Below the pieces are notes generated by a model. It searched no databases. It saw nothing but the letters and a program-made list of their open reading frames with translations, and was not told the origin of the DNA. The position numbers and the translations under genes were made by a program. This document shows, in pieces, positions 28,505-38,282 of a DNA stretch of 64,000 nt; the stretch's first letter is position 1, and each line of letters begins with the position of its first letter. The stretch comes from Polynucleobacter sp. MWH-Berg-3C6 (GTDB lineage: Bacteria; Pseudomonadota; Gammaproteobacteria; Burkholderiales; Burkholderiaceae): the NCBI RefSeq assembly GCF_018881855.1, contig NZ_JACVPN010000002.1, positions 186,001 through 250,000 of the forward strand. Reading direction: 5' to 3'.

Positions 28505-28511
28505 AGGGGTC

Positions 28512-31500
28512 ATGCTGCAAAAGATCATTCCGCCTAGAGTCAAGAGCTTGCTCGCAAAACGTCCTAAAAGTTTTGATGGCCCTTGGCGTAAGCGCGCCCT
28601 CATTCTTTGCAGCCTTGTTTTAGCCTTATTTGTGATTGGCCACTTAGGTATTCGTTTCATTGTTTGGCCTCAAATCGAAAAATCTAAAGCGTCCGTAGAG
28701 CGACTCATCAGCGCGCGTATTGGTGTTGATGTCGCCATGGATGATTTAAGAGTTTCTTGGACTGGTATCAGACCCGAGTTTGAGGTCGATGGCCTACGCT
28801 TTAATGGTCCTGACAAATCAAAGCCCTTATTACAAATCACAAAAATTCGCGGTGAGCTCAGTTGGAATTCTTTCTATCATCTAGCTCCCTATTTTCATGA
28901 GCTCTACTTTGAAGGCGCCCAAATTTATGCTGAGCGCGATAAAAAAGGACTGATTAATATTGCCGGCATTCCCGCTCATGGGAATTCAAATGATTACGGG
29001 TTCGAAAATTGGCTCTTCTCCCAAGATGAGATTGAAGTAAACAATGTCGAAATATTTTGGACTGATCAACTAGATAAAAAATCAAGCACCTCAGTTCAAA
29101 TTCAAAACCTAGGACTCAGCAATGGCATACGTAGACATAAAGCCTCACTGCGAACAACAACTCCGTGGGCTAATGGCCCCATACAAATTGAGGCGAACTT
29201 CGTTCACCACTTTGGCGGTCAAGCCGGCAAATGGCGTGACTGGATTGGCAATATTTCTTGGGATGTGGCTGATCTCAATCTCAGCCAAATTATAAAAGAA
29301 TTTTCTCTTCCGCTTAATACCCTGGAGGGAAAGATTAGTTCTAAGGGAAAATTAAAAATTGATAATGGCCAACCCGATGGTGGGGTAGCCTATGTTGCCG
29401 CAGATAATCTTGTCATTCAGCTGGCTAAAGATGAAGATGCCATTGCCTTAGGTAGATTGGAAACTAATCTCACTCAAGAAAATGATGGCGGCTTAATTTC
29501 TGTCACGACCAAAACATTTGCTTGGCGAGATATCGATAGCCGAAAAACTGCGCCGTTAGAAAATTTAAGTCCCATGACTTTTGCCTGGAGACCTCCAGGT
29601 CCTGATGGTGAAATTAAAGAATTCAGATTTTCTTCCCCCAAAATTTTGGTTGAAGATGTGGCCGTATTCGCGCTGAACTTGCCACTATCTAAAAAAGTGC
29701 ATCAATGGATTAAGGCTTCTCGAGCAGACGGTGAATTACTGGATCTCGACATCCGCTGGTCTGAAAGCAAATCCCCTCTCTCAGCATTGAATATTCCTGG
29801 TGGCTGGTTTAAATCAAATAAGCTCGACTTCTCCATTAGTGCCAAGCTCGTTAATTTGAGCTTTGTTGGCATTAGCAAGTCTATGCCGTCTGTCTCAAAC
29901 TTATCTGGCTTCATTAGCAGCGATCAAAGCCAAGGAAGCTTTTCTATTAATTCAAGTGATCTCGAGATTGATATCAATGATTTATTAGTTGATCCCAAAA
30001 TTCAATTAGATCGCGCCAATGGACAAGTGAGCTGGTCAAAGAAAAAGGGGAATTGGGTTGTTAATGCACAAAAGCTTGCTTTAAGTAATTCAGAAATAGA
30101 TACAACGCTCAATCTCAATTACGTGATTGGCGGCCCCAAGAAGCCAGACTTCATGACTCTGGATATGGATTTTGCAAGGGCCGACCTAGCTACTGCATAC
30201 CGCTATCTACCCCTTGGCATGGGCAAAGAGGCCAGACAGTACCTGAGTAAAGCTTTTACTGCAGGCACTATACAAAAAGGTAGCCTTCATATAAAAGGTG
30301 ACCCCAATGGCGTTCCTTTCCCCAACAGTAGTGATGGTGAATTCACTCTCAATCTACCAATCGTAGGGGCTACGTTTCACCCGGTCCCATTGTTGCCAAG
30401 CAATGTAGGAGTTTGGTCTGCATTTAGCAAAGTCAATGGTGGACTTGCAATGCAAAACGCCAACTTTACAGTTGATATTTCTCGAGCCAATTTTAAGGAT
30501 GTACAGCTTAATCAATTTCATGCAGAAATTCCGAATGTCAGCGCAAAGCAGTTAGTCCTCTCCGTGAATGGCAATGCGAAAGGCGATGCTCCACAGATGC
30601 TAGAGTATTTATTCGCCTCGCCGTTTGCCAAAAAACAAATCAATCTAGAAAAGAATTTGCGAGTAAGTGGGCCAATTAATCTTGACCTAGGACTAAAAAT
30701 TCCTCTCTCGACTAACGATGACACTGGCGTTGATATCAAACTGGATCTAACTGGCAACAAAGCGCAGTGGGCCAATTTACCGCCACTGGAGAATCTCAAG
30801 GGAAAAATTCGGATTACTGAGGTTAATCCTGAATTTGAAGATGTCACAGCAACCTTCTTGGGTGGCTCTTTAAAAATTAGCAGCTCTACATCAACCCCAG
30901 GCAAGCAAAACTTTAATATTGCGGGCGATATTACTGCGAACTTTATTAAAGACTATCTTGCAAATACAGTGAAAACTGAGTCCTCGCCAATTCTCGAGGG
31001 AATGAGCGGCTCCGCCAAATACGAAGGCACTCTCAGCTTTAATAAAACTGGTAGCGAAACTAATCTCAAATTTGATTTGCGCAATTGGGCAAGCGCTGCT
31101 CCAATACCAGCAAAGAAGGTGATGGGTGCGCCCATGACTGGTCAAGTGAATCTCAAAACCCTTTCCAGCAATCAAATCGGGGCAAATCGCTTTAACTGGA
31201 CCGGCAAACTAGGGGACTTATACACAATACAAGGGGACATAACTAACAATGACGAGTTGCGCTATGCCCTGGGCATAGGGGCGCCGGCTAATCTATCCCA
31301 AGCTGGGTTCCAACTTAATTTGGCTAGCAATGAGCTCGATGTAGATGCTTGGTTAGATTTTTTCGGGAAACAAAAACAAAAAAGTAATACCACTGAAGCA
31401 GCTAGCTCTGAAACAAATAATATTTATGTAACCGCGCAGGTGAAAAAGCTCATTTTGTTTGATCGCATCTGGCAAGATCTGAATTTATCTGCAAACAATA

Positions 31501-32648
31501 AAACGAGTGCTTGGCAGATGCGCTTCAACTCACCCCAGATTGCAGGCCAACTCCAGTATCAAGAACCCAATAAGGCAAATCCTAGCGGCTTAGTTAGCGG
31601 CAATTTAAGTCGACTCAAGGTTCCAGATGAATTCACCCCGGTGATAGAAGCAAGCAAGACCACACAGAAAAATAATGTGGTTGTGAAGAACAAGCTATCA
31701 CCTAGCTCGATTCCAAGTCTCGATGTGACTATCGATGATTTAAATTGGTCAAAAGCCCATCTTGGGCAAACTAAACTCAAAACGAAGACCACTAGCAATC
31801 TACTGACGATTGAGTCTATTCAATTTAATAATCCGCAGAGCAACTCAACTACTACTGGCCAATGGATTGGCGCTACAGCAAACCAATCTGAACATAGCAA
31901 TATCAATATAGATCTAGATGTAAAAGATGCTGGCCGCATTATTGCCAATTGGAGTACACAAAAATCCGTTGAAGGTGGTCAGGGCACACTGACTGCCAAT
32001 GCAGAGTGGGATGGATCACCGTTTAGCCCCAAATATGAAACCCTTGCCGGTAAGGTCACTCTCAACCTAGAAAAAGGACGTTTACTAGAAGTGAATACTA
32101 GCGGCGCTCAAATTCTGGACGTACTGAGCCTGCAAAGTCTATTCAGATTTGCCACCTTAGATCTTCAAGGTAGCCTTGGTAATATTGTTAGCAAGGGAAC
32201 GCCCTTCAACAGCATCAATGCAAGCTTTGATATTAATAATGGGTTGGCCCAAACCAAGCAATTCACCATGAGCCTAGATCAGGCTAGAGTCGCAATGGCA
32301 GGGCAAATCAATATTCCCAAACAAACCCAAGATCTGCGCGTCACTATTTTCCCAACCATTGACGCCACTGCCGGCTCCTTAGCTGCTTTTGCTATCAATC
32401 CGATTGTTGGATTGGGTGCACTCGTTGGACAGTACCTCATTACCAATCAGATTAATCGAAATCTACAATCTGATTATTTAATTCAAGGTTCTTGGGATAA
32501 GCCGGAAGTTATTCCGCTAGATCAAAAAGGTCAGCCGATTGATGGTAAAACTTTAGATACGATACGTAGCAAAGACTTGCTAAAAGAACAAAGTAAACCT
32601 GGCACTACCAATACACCAACCCCAAAATCGCAAACTCAGGCTTTATGA
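28512..32648 (+). CDS. YhdP family AsmA-like envelope protein (TIGR02099 type)
   Basis: Giant 1378-residue envelope protein with one N-terminal transmembrane anchor (about residues 28-50, LILCSLVLALFVIGHLGIRF) and a very long periplasmic part predicted to be mostly beta. It resembles YhdP of the AsmA-like clan, proposed bridge-like carriers of phospholipid between inner and outer membranes. The DUF3971-type middle and the C-terminal AsmA-like portion (GKVTLNLEKGRLLEVNTSGA, then ITNQINRNLQSDYLIQGSWD) support this. A low-complexity Thr/Pro/Gln tail ends it. It overlaps the nitrilase gene by four bases (ATGA). The detailed function in this organism is inferred from the family. Confidence 0.9.
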   Translation: MLQKIIPPRVKSLLAKRPKSFDGPWRKRALILCSLVLALFVIGHLGIRFIVWPQIEKSKASVERLISARIGVDVAMDDLRVSWTGIRPEFEVDGLRFNGPDKSKPLLQITKIRGELSWNSFYHLAPYFHELYFEGAQIYAERDKKGLINIAGIPAHGNSNDYGFENWLFSQDEIEVNNVEIFWTDQLDKKSSTSVQIQNLGLSNGIRRHKASLRTTTPWANGPIQIEANFVHHFGGQAGKWRDWIGNISWDVADLNLSQIIKEFSLPLNTLEGKISSKGKLKIDNGQPDGGVAYVAADNLVIQLAKDEDAIALGRLETNLTQENDGGLISVTTKTFAWRDIDSRKTAPLENLSPMTFAWRPPGPDGEIKEFRFSSPKILVEDVAVFALNLPLSKKVHQWIKASRADGELLDLDIRWSESKSPLSALNIPGGWFKSNKLDFSISAKLVNLSFVGISKSMPSVSNLSGFISSDQSQGSFSINSSDLEIDINDLLVDPKIQLDRANGQVSWSKKKGNWVVNAQKLALSNSEIDTTLNLNYVIGGPKKPDFMTLDMDFARADLATAYRYLPLGMGKEARQYLSKAFTAGTIQKGSLHIKGDPNGVPFPNSSDGEFTLNLPIVGATFHPVPLLPSNVGVWSAFSKVNGGLAMQNANFTVDISRANFKDVQLNQFHAEIPNVSAKQLVLSVNGNAKGDAPQMLEYLFASPFAKKQINLEKNLRVSGPINLDLGLKIPLSTNDDTGVDIKLDLTGNKAQWANLPPLENLKGKIRITEVNPEFEDVTATFLGGSLKISSSTSTPGKQNFNIAGDITANFIKDYLANTVKTESSPILEGMSGSAKYEGTLSFNKTGSETNLKFDLRNWASAAPIPAKKVMGAPMTGQVNLKTLSSNQIGANRFNWTGKLGDLYTIQGDITNNDELRYALGIGAPANLSQAGFQLNLASNELDVDAWLDFFGKQKQKSNTTEAASSETNNIYVTAQVKKLILFDRIWQDLNLSANNKTSAWQMRFNSPQIAGQLQYQEPNKANPSGLVSGNLSRLKVPDEFTPVIEASKTTQKNNVVVKNKLSPSSIPSLDVTIDDLNWSKAHLGQTKLKTKTTSNLLTIESIQFNNPQSNSTTTGQWIGATANQSEHSNINIDLDVKDAGRIIANWSTQKSVEGGQGTLTANAEWDGSPFSPKYETLAGKVTLNLEKGRLLEVNTSGAQILDVLSLQSLFRFATLDLQGSLGNIVSKGTPFNSINASFDINNGLAQTKQFTMSLDQARVAMAGQINIPKQTQDLRVTIFPTIDATAGSLAAFAINPIVGLGALVGQYLITNQINRNLQSDYLIQGSWDKPEVIPLDQKGQPIDGKTLDTIRSKDLLKEQSKPGTTNTPTPKSQTQAL

Positions 32649-33475
32649 GCAAATTCAACACTGCAGAACTCCAGATTGCTGCAATTCAAATGGTGTCTAG
32701 CGCGTCACTCCAAGAAAACCTAGAGACGGCTGGTAGGCTGATCAAAGCAGCGGCGCAGGATGGCTCCCAGCTTGTCGTTCTACCGGAGTACTTTTGCATC
32801 ATGGGGCTGAAAGACACCGATAAGGTTGGCATCAGAGAAACCTTTGGCAGTGGACCAATTCAAGTAGAGCTTGCAGAGCTTGCTAAGGCCAATGGTATTT
32901 ATTTAATTGCGGGGACCATTCCCCTTGAGGCAAAAGATCCCAATAAGGTATTAAATACAACACTCGTCTTTGGGCCAGATGGGCAGAGGGTAGCGCGGTA
33001 TGACAAGATTCATTTATTTGGCTTTCAGACCAATACAGAGCGCTACCAAGAATCTGAAACGATTGAAGCAGGTGAGATACCCGGCATTGTCAAAATTACA
33101 GCCAACAATACTGAATGGATTTTTGGTCTAAGTATTTGCTATGACTTGCGCTTTCCAGAGTTGTATCGCGCACTAGGACAAGTAGACTGTCACATCATTC
33201 CTGCTGCTTTTACTTATACAACCGGCAAAGACCATTGGGAAATTCTCTTACGAGCTCGCGCTATTGAAAACCAATGCTATGTCTTAGCTTCAGCGCAAGG
33301 CGGAACGCACCAAAACCAAAGGCGCACTTGGGGCAACACCATGCTGATCGACCCATGGGGTAGCGTCCTAAGCACCCTTGCTGAAGGAGAGGGCTTTATT
33401 TCAGGGGTTTTAAGCAAAGATAAATTAAACGAGGTACGCTCTAAGTTACCCGCGCTTGCGCACCGTAAGCTTTAA
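32645..33475 (+). CDS. Carbon-nitrogen hydrolase family protein (nitrilase superfamily, Nit1/NIT2-like)
   Basis: A 276-residue cytoplasmic hydrolase with the nitrilase catalytic triad E48 (LPEYFC), K121 (YDKIHLF) and C165 ([11 protein letters not shown]). [19 protein letters not shown] and [14 protein letters not shown] are typical of the Nit1/Nit2 branch, whose best-known members hydrolyse deaminated glutathione or omega-amidated keto acids. The substrate here is an inference. It is coupled by ATGA overlap to the YhdP-type gene and followed by tldD, forming a three-gene operon. Confidence 0.92.
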   Translation: MSKFNTAELQIAAIQMVSSASLQENLETAGRLIKAAAQDGSQLVVLPEYFCIMGLKDTDKVGIRETFGSGPIQVELAELAKANGIYLIAGTIPLEAKDPNKVLNTTLVFGPDGQRVARYDKIHLFGFQTNTERYQESETIEAGEIPGIVKITANNTEWIFGLSICYDLRFPELYRALGQVDCHIIPAAFTYTTGKDHWEILLRARAIENQCYVLASAQGGTHQNQRRTWGNTMLIDPWGSVLSTLAEGEGFISGVLSKDKLNEVRSKLPALAHRKL

Positions 33476-33495
33476 AGAAAGATTTGCTGAATCAC

Positions 33496-34986
33496 ATGAA
33501 TGCACCTGAAGCACTATTTCCCGCCAATTGGACCAAAGCCAAAAAGCAGGCAGACCTTCTTAAATTAGCGAAGTCCATTCTGCTTGAACCAACTGGACTT
33601 TCAGAGCAAGATCTTCATAAGACGTTTGGCAGCATGTTCGCCCACCGTCTTGATGATGCTGATTTGTACTTCCAACATACCCGTAGTGAAAGCTGGAGTC
33701 TCGAGGAAGGGATTGTGAAATCTGGCAGCTTCAATATCGATCAAGGTGTCGGAGTACGTGCTATTTATGGCGACAAAACTGCCTTTGCTTACTCCGACGA
33801 AATTAATTTAGAGGCCCTGACTAAGGCTGCTAAAGCCACCCGCGTGATTGGCCCACAAGGCGGCAAACAGGCTGTTGCTAGCAAGCTATTCAACCCAATC
33901 TCGAATAAGCTGTATTCCGATATGAATCCCTTGGACTCATTACAGCCTAAAGAAAAAATTGCCCTCTTAGAAAGTATTGAACGTCGTGCAAAAGCCCGCG
34001 ATCCTCGCATTATTCAAGTGATGGCAAGCCTTGCTGGTGAATTTGATGTTATTCTGGTAGTCCGTGCAGATGGCTTACTTGCTGCAGACGTAAGACCGCT
34101 AGTGCGCGTTTCAGTTCATGTGATTGCCGAACAAAATGGTCGTCGTGAATCTGGATCTTCAGGCGGTGGTGCACGTCATGACTATCATTATTTTGATGCC
34201 GCCCTCATCAATCAATATGTAGATGAAGCAGTTGATGGCGCCCTAGTCAATCTGGAATCTCGTCCTGCACCTGCAGGTCCAATGACGGTTGTCATGGGCC
34301 CAGGTTGGCCAGGCGTTCTTTTACACGAAGCAGTAGGTCATGGTCTTGAGGGTGACTTCAATCGCAAGGGCTCCTCCGCGTTTGCTGGTCGTATCGGGCA
34401 ACGTGTAGCGGCTAAGGGTGTCACAGTGGTTGACGATGGCACTCTATCTGGCCGCAGAGGATCATTGAATATTGATGATGAAGGCACCCCTACTCAATGC
34501 ACAACCTTAATTGAAGATGGAATTTTGAAGGGCTATATTCAGGACAGCTTGAATGCGCGACTGATGAAAATGCCTTTGACAGGTAACGGCCGCCGCGAAA
34601 GTTTTGCATCCCTACCAATGCCACGTATGACGAATACTTACATGCTGGCCGGCAAGGATGATCCCCAAGAAATTGTGGCCAGTATTAAACGTGGCCTATA
34701 TGCCGTGAATTTTGGTGGCGGCCAAGTTGACATTACTAGCGGTAAATTTGTGTTCTCGGCGTCTGAAGCGTATTGGGTTGAAAACGGCAAAATTCAATAC
34801 CCAGTCAAAGGCGCCACCATTATTGGTAACGGTCCAGAGTCCCTGAAACAGGTCTCTATGATTGGTAACGACCTCAAATTAGACAGTGGCATCGGGGTTT
34901 GCGGCAAGGAAGGACAAAGCGTTCCGGTCGGCGTTGGACAGCCAACTTTACGTATTGATAGCCTAACTGTCGGTGGCACCGCCTGA
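33496..34986 (+). CDS. tldD: Metalloprotease TldD
   Basis: Peptidase that with TldE/PmbA processes peptides such as microcins and unfolded substrates. The zinc-binding HEAVGH sits at residues 277-282 from the chosen start. [19 protein letters not shown] and the C-terminal [31 protein letters not shown] region are family features. The ATG at 33496 gives 496 residues; an upstream TTG at 33484 is less likely. I do not see pmbA in the window, so its partner must be elsewhere. Last gene of the YhdP-nitrilase-tldD run. Confidence 0.96.
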   Translation: MNAPEALFPANWTKAKKQADLLKLAKSILLEPTGLSEQDLHKTFGSMFAHRLDDADLYFQHTRSESWSLEEGIVKSGSFNIDQGVGVRAIYGDKTAFAYSDEINLEALTKAAKATRVIGPQGGKQAVASKLFNPISNKLYSDMNPLDSLQPKEKIALLESIERRAKARDPRIIQVMASLAGEFDVILVVRADGLLAADVRPLVRVSVHVIAEQNGRRESGSSGGGARHDYHYFDAALINQYVDEAVDGALVNLESRPAPAGPMTVVMGPGWPGVLLHEAVGHGLEGDFNRKGSSAFAGRIGQRVAAKGVTVVDDGTLSGRRGSLNIDDEGTPTQCTTLIEDGILKGYIQDSLNARLMKMPLTGNGRRESFASLPMPRMTNTYMLAGKDDPQEIVASIKRGLYAVNFGGGQVDITSGKFVFSASEAYWVENGKIQYPVKGATIIGNGPESLKQVSMIGNDLKLDSGIGVCGKEGQSVPVGVGQPTLRIDSLTVGGTA

Positions 34987-35010
34987 AATTCCTGAATTAC
35001 GGCTTAAAAT
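34983..35010 (+). promoter_or_regulatory. Candidate promoter of aroG
   Basis: CTGAAA (34983-34988), 16 bases, TAAAAT (35005-35010). The -10 ends six bases before the aroG ATG, so an mRNA from here would be leaderless. The -35 overlaps the tldD stop codon. Confidence 0.4.
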
Positions 35011-35016
35011 AGCCGT

Positions 35017-36141
35017 ATGAGCCAACAAAATACGAATCCCGCCAATTGGTACTCTGCCGTTGATAAAACGTCAGATACTGACGATCAACGCATTGACAAG
35101 ATTTCTGTTCTGCCTCCACCAGAACATTTGATTCGCTTCTTTCCAATTTCAGGAACACCTACTGAAGCGTTGATCAGCAAAACTCGCAAGCAGATCCGCG
35201 ACATCATTCATGGCAAAGATGATCGTTTACTCGTCATCATTGGACCTTGCTCGATTCACGATCCACGCGCGGCACTCGAATATTGTCAGCGCCTTTTATC
35301 TGAACGCGAACGCTTTGCCGGCGAATTAGAAATTGTGATGCGCGTCTATTTCGAAAAACCACGCACCACGGTTGGCTGGAAAGGTCTGATTAACGACCCT
35401 TACTTAGATGAAAGCTATCGCATTGAAGAGGGTCTTCGTCTTGCACGTCAAGTCCTTATGGAAATCAATCGACTGGGTATGCCAGCAGGTAGCGAATTCT
35501 TGGATGTAATTTCCCCGCAATATATTGCTGACCTCATCTCATGGGGTGCGATTGGCGCGCGTACTACCGAAAGCCAAGTTCATCGCGAACTTGCCTCTGG
35601 TTTATCTGCACCGATCGGCTTTAAGAATGGCACTGATGGCAATATCAAAATTGCTACCGATGCCATTCAAGCGGCAGGCCGTCCACACCACTTCTTATCC
35701 GTTCACAAGAATGGTCAAGTATCTGTTGTAGAAACCAAGGGTAACAAAGACTGTCACGTTATTTTGCGTGGTGGTAAAGAGCCTAACTACGAAGCCCAAC
35801 ACGTACAAGCTGCTTGCGCTGAGCTAGCAGCTGCGAAGCTTCCAGCCAGTTTGATGATTGACTTATCTCATGCCAACTCAAGCAAGAAACATGAGCGTCA
35901 AATTGTTGTTGCGGACGATATTGCTAAGCAAATTGAATCTGGATCACATGAGATTTTTGGTGTGATGGTAGAAAGCCACTTGAACGACGGTGCGCAGAAA
36001 TTTACACCCGGTAAAGATGACCCGAGCAAGCTGGAATACGGTAAGAGTATTACCGATGCCTGTATTAATTGGGATGATTCGGTAAAAGTGTTAGAGCGTT
36101 TAGCTAGCGCAGTAAAGAAACGCCGCAGCAAGAAAAAATAA
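35017..36141 (+). CDS. aroG: 3-deoxy-7-phosphoheptulonate synthase (class I DAHP synthase)
   Basis: Condenses phosphoenolpyruvate and erythrose-4-phosphate, the entry step of aromatic amino acid synthesis. 374 residues. LVIIGPCSIHDP, MRVYFEKPRTTVGWKGLINDP and GFKNGTDGN are the class I AroF/G/H active-site motifs, and the metal-site SHANSSKKH is intact. Which aromatic amino acid feeds back on it cannot be told here. A lysine/arginine-rich tail (KKRRSKKK) ends it. I see no leader peptide or attenuator upstream. Confidence 0.96.
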   Translation: MSQQNTNPANWYSAVDKTSDTDDQRIDKISVLPPPEHLIRFFPISGTPTEALISKTRKQIRDIIHGKDDRLLVIIGPCSIHDPRAALEYCQRLLSERERFAGELEIVMRVYFEKPRTTVGWKGLINDPYLDESYRIEEGLRLARQVLMEINRLGMPAGSEFLDVISPQYIADLISWGAIGARTTESQVHRELASGLSAPIGFKNGTDGNIKIATDAIQAAGRPHHFLSVHKNGQVSVVETKGNKDCHVILRGGKEPNYEAQHVQAACAELAAAKLPASLMIDLSHANSSKKHERQIVVADDIAKQIESGSHEIFGVMVESHLNDGAQKFTPGKDDPSKLEYGKSITDACINWDDSVKVLERLASAVKKRRSKKK

Positions 36142-36166
36142 TACGCGCAGTAACGAAGGCAATACT

Positions 36167-36199
36167 AAAAGAGGCTAATTTATTTAGTCTCTTTTTTTT
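36167..36199 (+). terminator. Intrinsic terminator of aroG, inside the 3' end of the convergent adenosyltransferase gene
   Basis: Twelve-base-pair stem AAAAGAGGCTAA / TTAGTCTCTTTT (one G-T pair), five-base loop, then a run of eight Ts (36192-36199). The hairpin includes the stop codon and last codons of the opposing gene, so coding and terminator sequence are shared. Confidence 0.88.
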
Positions 36200-36749
36200 C
36201 GTGCTTCCAAAGCACATCCGTACCGCCAGCTGCGCGATTCAGAATGCGTGAAAGTACAAACAATAAATCAGACAAACGATTGACATATTGGCGAGGAGCA
36301 TCATACAAAGGCTCTTCCCAACCTAAACGCACAATTGAACGCTCAGCTCTTCTGCACACGGTTCGGCACACATGCGCTTGCGCCGCAGCACGAGTACCAC
36401 CAGGAAGAATAAATTCGGTCAAAGGGGGTAATTGTTTGTTGTACTTTTCTAACCAAATATCTAACTGAGCCACATGGTCGGGATTGAGAAGCTTGTAATT
36501 TGGAATGCAGAGCTCGCCACCCAGATCAAATAAATCATGCTGAACCTGCATGAAAAGCGCCTTTATCTCAGGAGCGATGCTCTCTGGGATCTCCTCAGTC
36601 ATCAAAACACCGATTTCTGAGTTCAGTTCGTCGACGTCGCCCATAGCGCAAATCCGCAAATGATCCTTCTCAACGCGACTTCCATCGCCCAATCCGGTCA
36701 TTCCAGCATCACCCGTTCTGGTGGCGATTTTTGATAGTCGATTTCCCAT
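36180..36749 (-). CDS. Cob(I)alamin adenosyltransferase, PduO type
   Basis: Transfers adenosyl from ATP to cob(I)alamin to make adenosylcobalamin. The PduO-type ATP site is TRTGDAGMTGLGDGSRVEKDH near the N-terminus; the central AQAHVCRTVCRRAERSIV and C-terminal YVNRLSDLLFVLSRI segments are conserved. 189 residues. A perfect TATAAT ends seven bases before the ATG. It is divergent from glcD with 18 bases between starts. Whether the cell makes or imports cobalamin is not shown in the window; no cobalamin riboswitch was recognised. Confidence 0.92.
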   Translation of the reverse strand: MGNRLSKIATRTGDAGMTGLGDGSRVEKDHLRICAMGDVDELNSEIGVLMTEEIPESIAPEIKALFMQVQHDLFDLGGELCIPNYKLLNPDHVAQLDIWLEKYNKQLPPLTEFILPGGTRAAAQAHVCRTVCRRAERSIVRLGWEEPLYDAPRQYVNRLSDLLFVLSRILNRAAGGTDVLWKHEKKETK

Positions 36750-36756
36750 GAGCTTA

Positions 36757-36762
36757 ATTATA
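36757..36762 (-). promoter_or_regulatory. Perfect -10 hexamer of the adenosyltransferase gene
   Basis: Minus-strand TATAAT ends seven bases before the ATG at 36749, predicting a leaderless mRNA. No recognisable -35 at 17-18 bases; that position lies inside the glcD coding sequence. Confidence 0.45.
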
Positions 36763-36767
36763 GGTAA

Positions 36768-38282
36768 ATGGCTAAAATGATTCCTATGAATATGGTGACC
36801 CCGCCCCCCGATATAGCCGCTATCAGCGCACTACAGTCAAAACTGGTTTCGGCCTTGCGCCCGATTCTGCCGGAACATGCCCTACTTTGGGAGCCTGAAG
36901 ACACCATTCCCTATGAATGTGATGGTTTGGCTGCGTATAAACGCATGCCACTGGCAGTCGCTCTGCCAGAAACAGAGGAGCAAGCGGCCAAAATCCTCAA
37001 AATCTGCTTTGAGATGCAAATCCCAGTGGTTCCAAGAGGATCAGGCACAGGCTTATCAGGTGGGGCAATGCCCATCTCCCAAGGCTTAGTGCTCTCCCTT
37101 GCAAAGCTGAAGAAAATTCTCAGCATTGACCCATTTACTCGCACCGCGGTAGTTCAACCTGGCGTGCGCAATCTGGCTATTTCAGAAGCCGTTGCTCACC
37201 TAGGTCTCTACTATGCGCCTGATCCCTCATCTCAGATTGCCTGCTCTATTGGCGGCAACGTGAATGAAAACTCTGGCGGGGTGCACTGCCTTAAATACGG
37301 CCTCACCTTACATAATGTCCTACGCGTACGCGGGATTTTGATGAATGGTGAGATTGTTGAGTTTGGCAGCTTAGCGCCAGATTCTCCTGGTTTAGATTTA
37401 CTCGCTATTGTTCTGGGTAGCGAAGGCATGCTCGCAGTTGTCACCGAAGTGACAGTGAAATTGGTTGCCAAACCAAAACTGGCACGCGTCATCATGGCCA
37501 GTTTTGACGATATTGAAAAGGGTGGCAACGCTGTTGCTGCCATCATTGCTGCTGGCATTATTCCCGCTGGTTTAGAAATGATGGATCAGGCTACCACCAG
37601 AGCTGTAGAGGAATTTGTCAATGCAGGCTACGACCTAGAAGCGGCAGCCATTTTGCTCTGCGAATCTGATGGCACTCCAGAAGAAGTTGCCGAAGAAATT
37701 GAGCGCATGACTAAAGTGCTTGAACAATCCGGAGCTAGTGGCATTCGGATTTCTAAAGATGAGACTGAACGCTTGAAGTTTTGGAGCGGTCGAAAAAATG
37801 CCTTCCCAGCCGCAGGACGAATTGCTGCTGATTACTACTGTATGGATGGAACCATTCCACGCAGACATATTGCAACCTTGCTAAAACGTATTCAAGGTAT
37901 GGAAAAAAAATATGGCTTAGGCTGCTTAAATGTTTTCCATGCTGGTGATGGCAATATGCATCCATTGATTTTGTTTAATGGTGCAGATGAGGAAGAATGG
38001 CATCGCGCCGAAGAATTTGGCACTGATATTCTGGAAGCCTGTGTTGAGCTTGGCGGCACGATTACTGGCGAACATGGAGTTGGTCTTGAAAAGATTAACT
38101 CCATGTGTGTTCAGTTTGGCGAGGGCGAACGCGAGTCTTTCTGGGGCGTGAAGAGCGCTTTTGATCCGGAAAAGCTTCTCAATCCTGATAAAGGTATTCC
38201 AACACTGAGTCGCTGTGCTGAATATGGTCGCATGCGCATTAGTGGAGGCAAATTACCTCATCCGGAATTGGAGCGCTTTTAA
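36768..38282 (+). CDS. glcD: Glycolate oxidase subunit GlcD (FAD-linked oxidase)
   Basis: FAD-binding catalytic subunit of the glycolate oxidase complex, which turns glycolate into glyoxylate. The PCMH FAD domain has VPRGSGTGLSGGAMPI and YAPDPSSQIACSIGGNVNENSGG; the C-terminal FAD-oxidase domain has FHAGDGNMHPLILF and the histidine-containing TGEHGVGLEK motif. 504 residues from the first ATG (AGG upstream). In-frame ATGs also occur at 36777, 36786 and 36792, so the exact start is open. The stop overlaps the glcE start by one base (TAATG). glcDEF here lacks an adjacent glcC-type regulator. Confidence 0.95.
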   Translation: MAKMIPMNMVTPPPDIAAISALQSKLVSALRPILPEHALLWEPEDTIPYECDGLAAYKRMPLAVALPETEEQAAKILKICFEMQIPVVPRGSGTGLSGGAMPISQGLVLSLAKLKKILSIDPFTRTAVVQPGVRNLAISEAVAHLGLYYAPDPSSQIACSIGGNVNENSGGVHCLKYGLTLHNVLRVRGILMNGEIVEFGSLAPDSPGLDLLAIVLGSEGMLAVVTEVTVKLVAKPKLARVIMASFDDIEKGGNAVAAIIAAGIIPAGLEMMDQATTRAVEEFVNAGYDLEAAAILLCESDGTPEEVAEEIERMTKVLEQSGASGIRISKDETERLKFWSGRKNAFPAAGRIAADYYCMDGTIPRRHIATLLKRIQGMEKKYGLGCLNVFHAGDGNMHPLILFNGADEEEWHRAEEFGTDILEACVELGGTITGEHGVGLEKINSMCVQFGEGERESFWGVKSAFDPEKLLNPDKGIPTLSRCAEYGRMRISGGKLPHPELERF

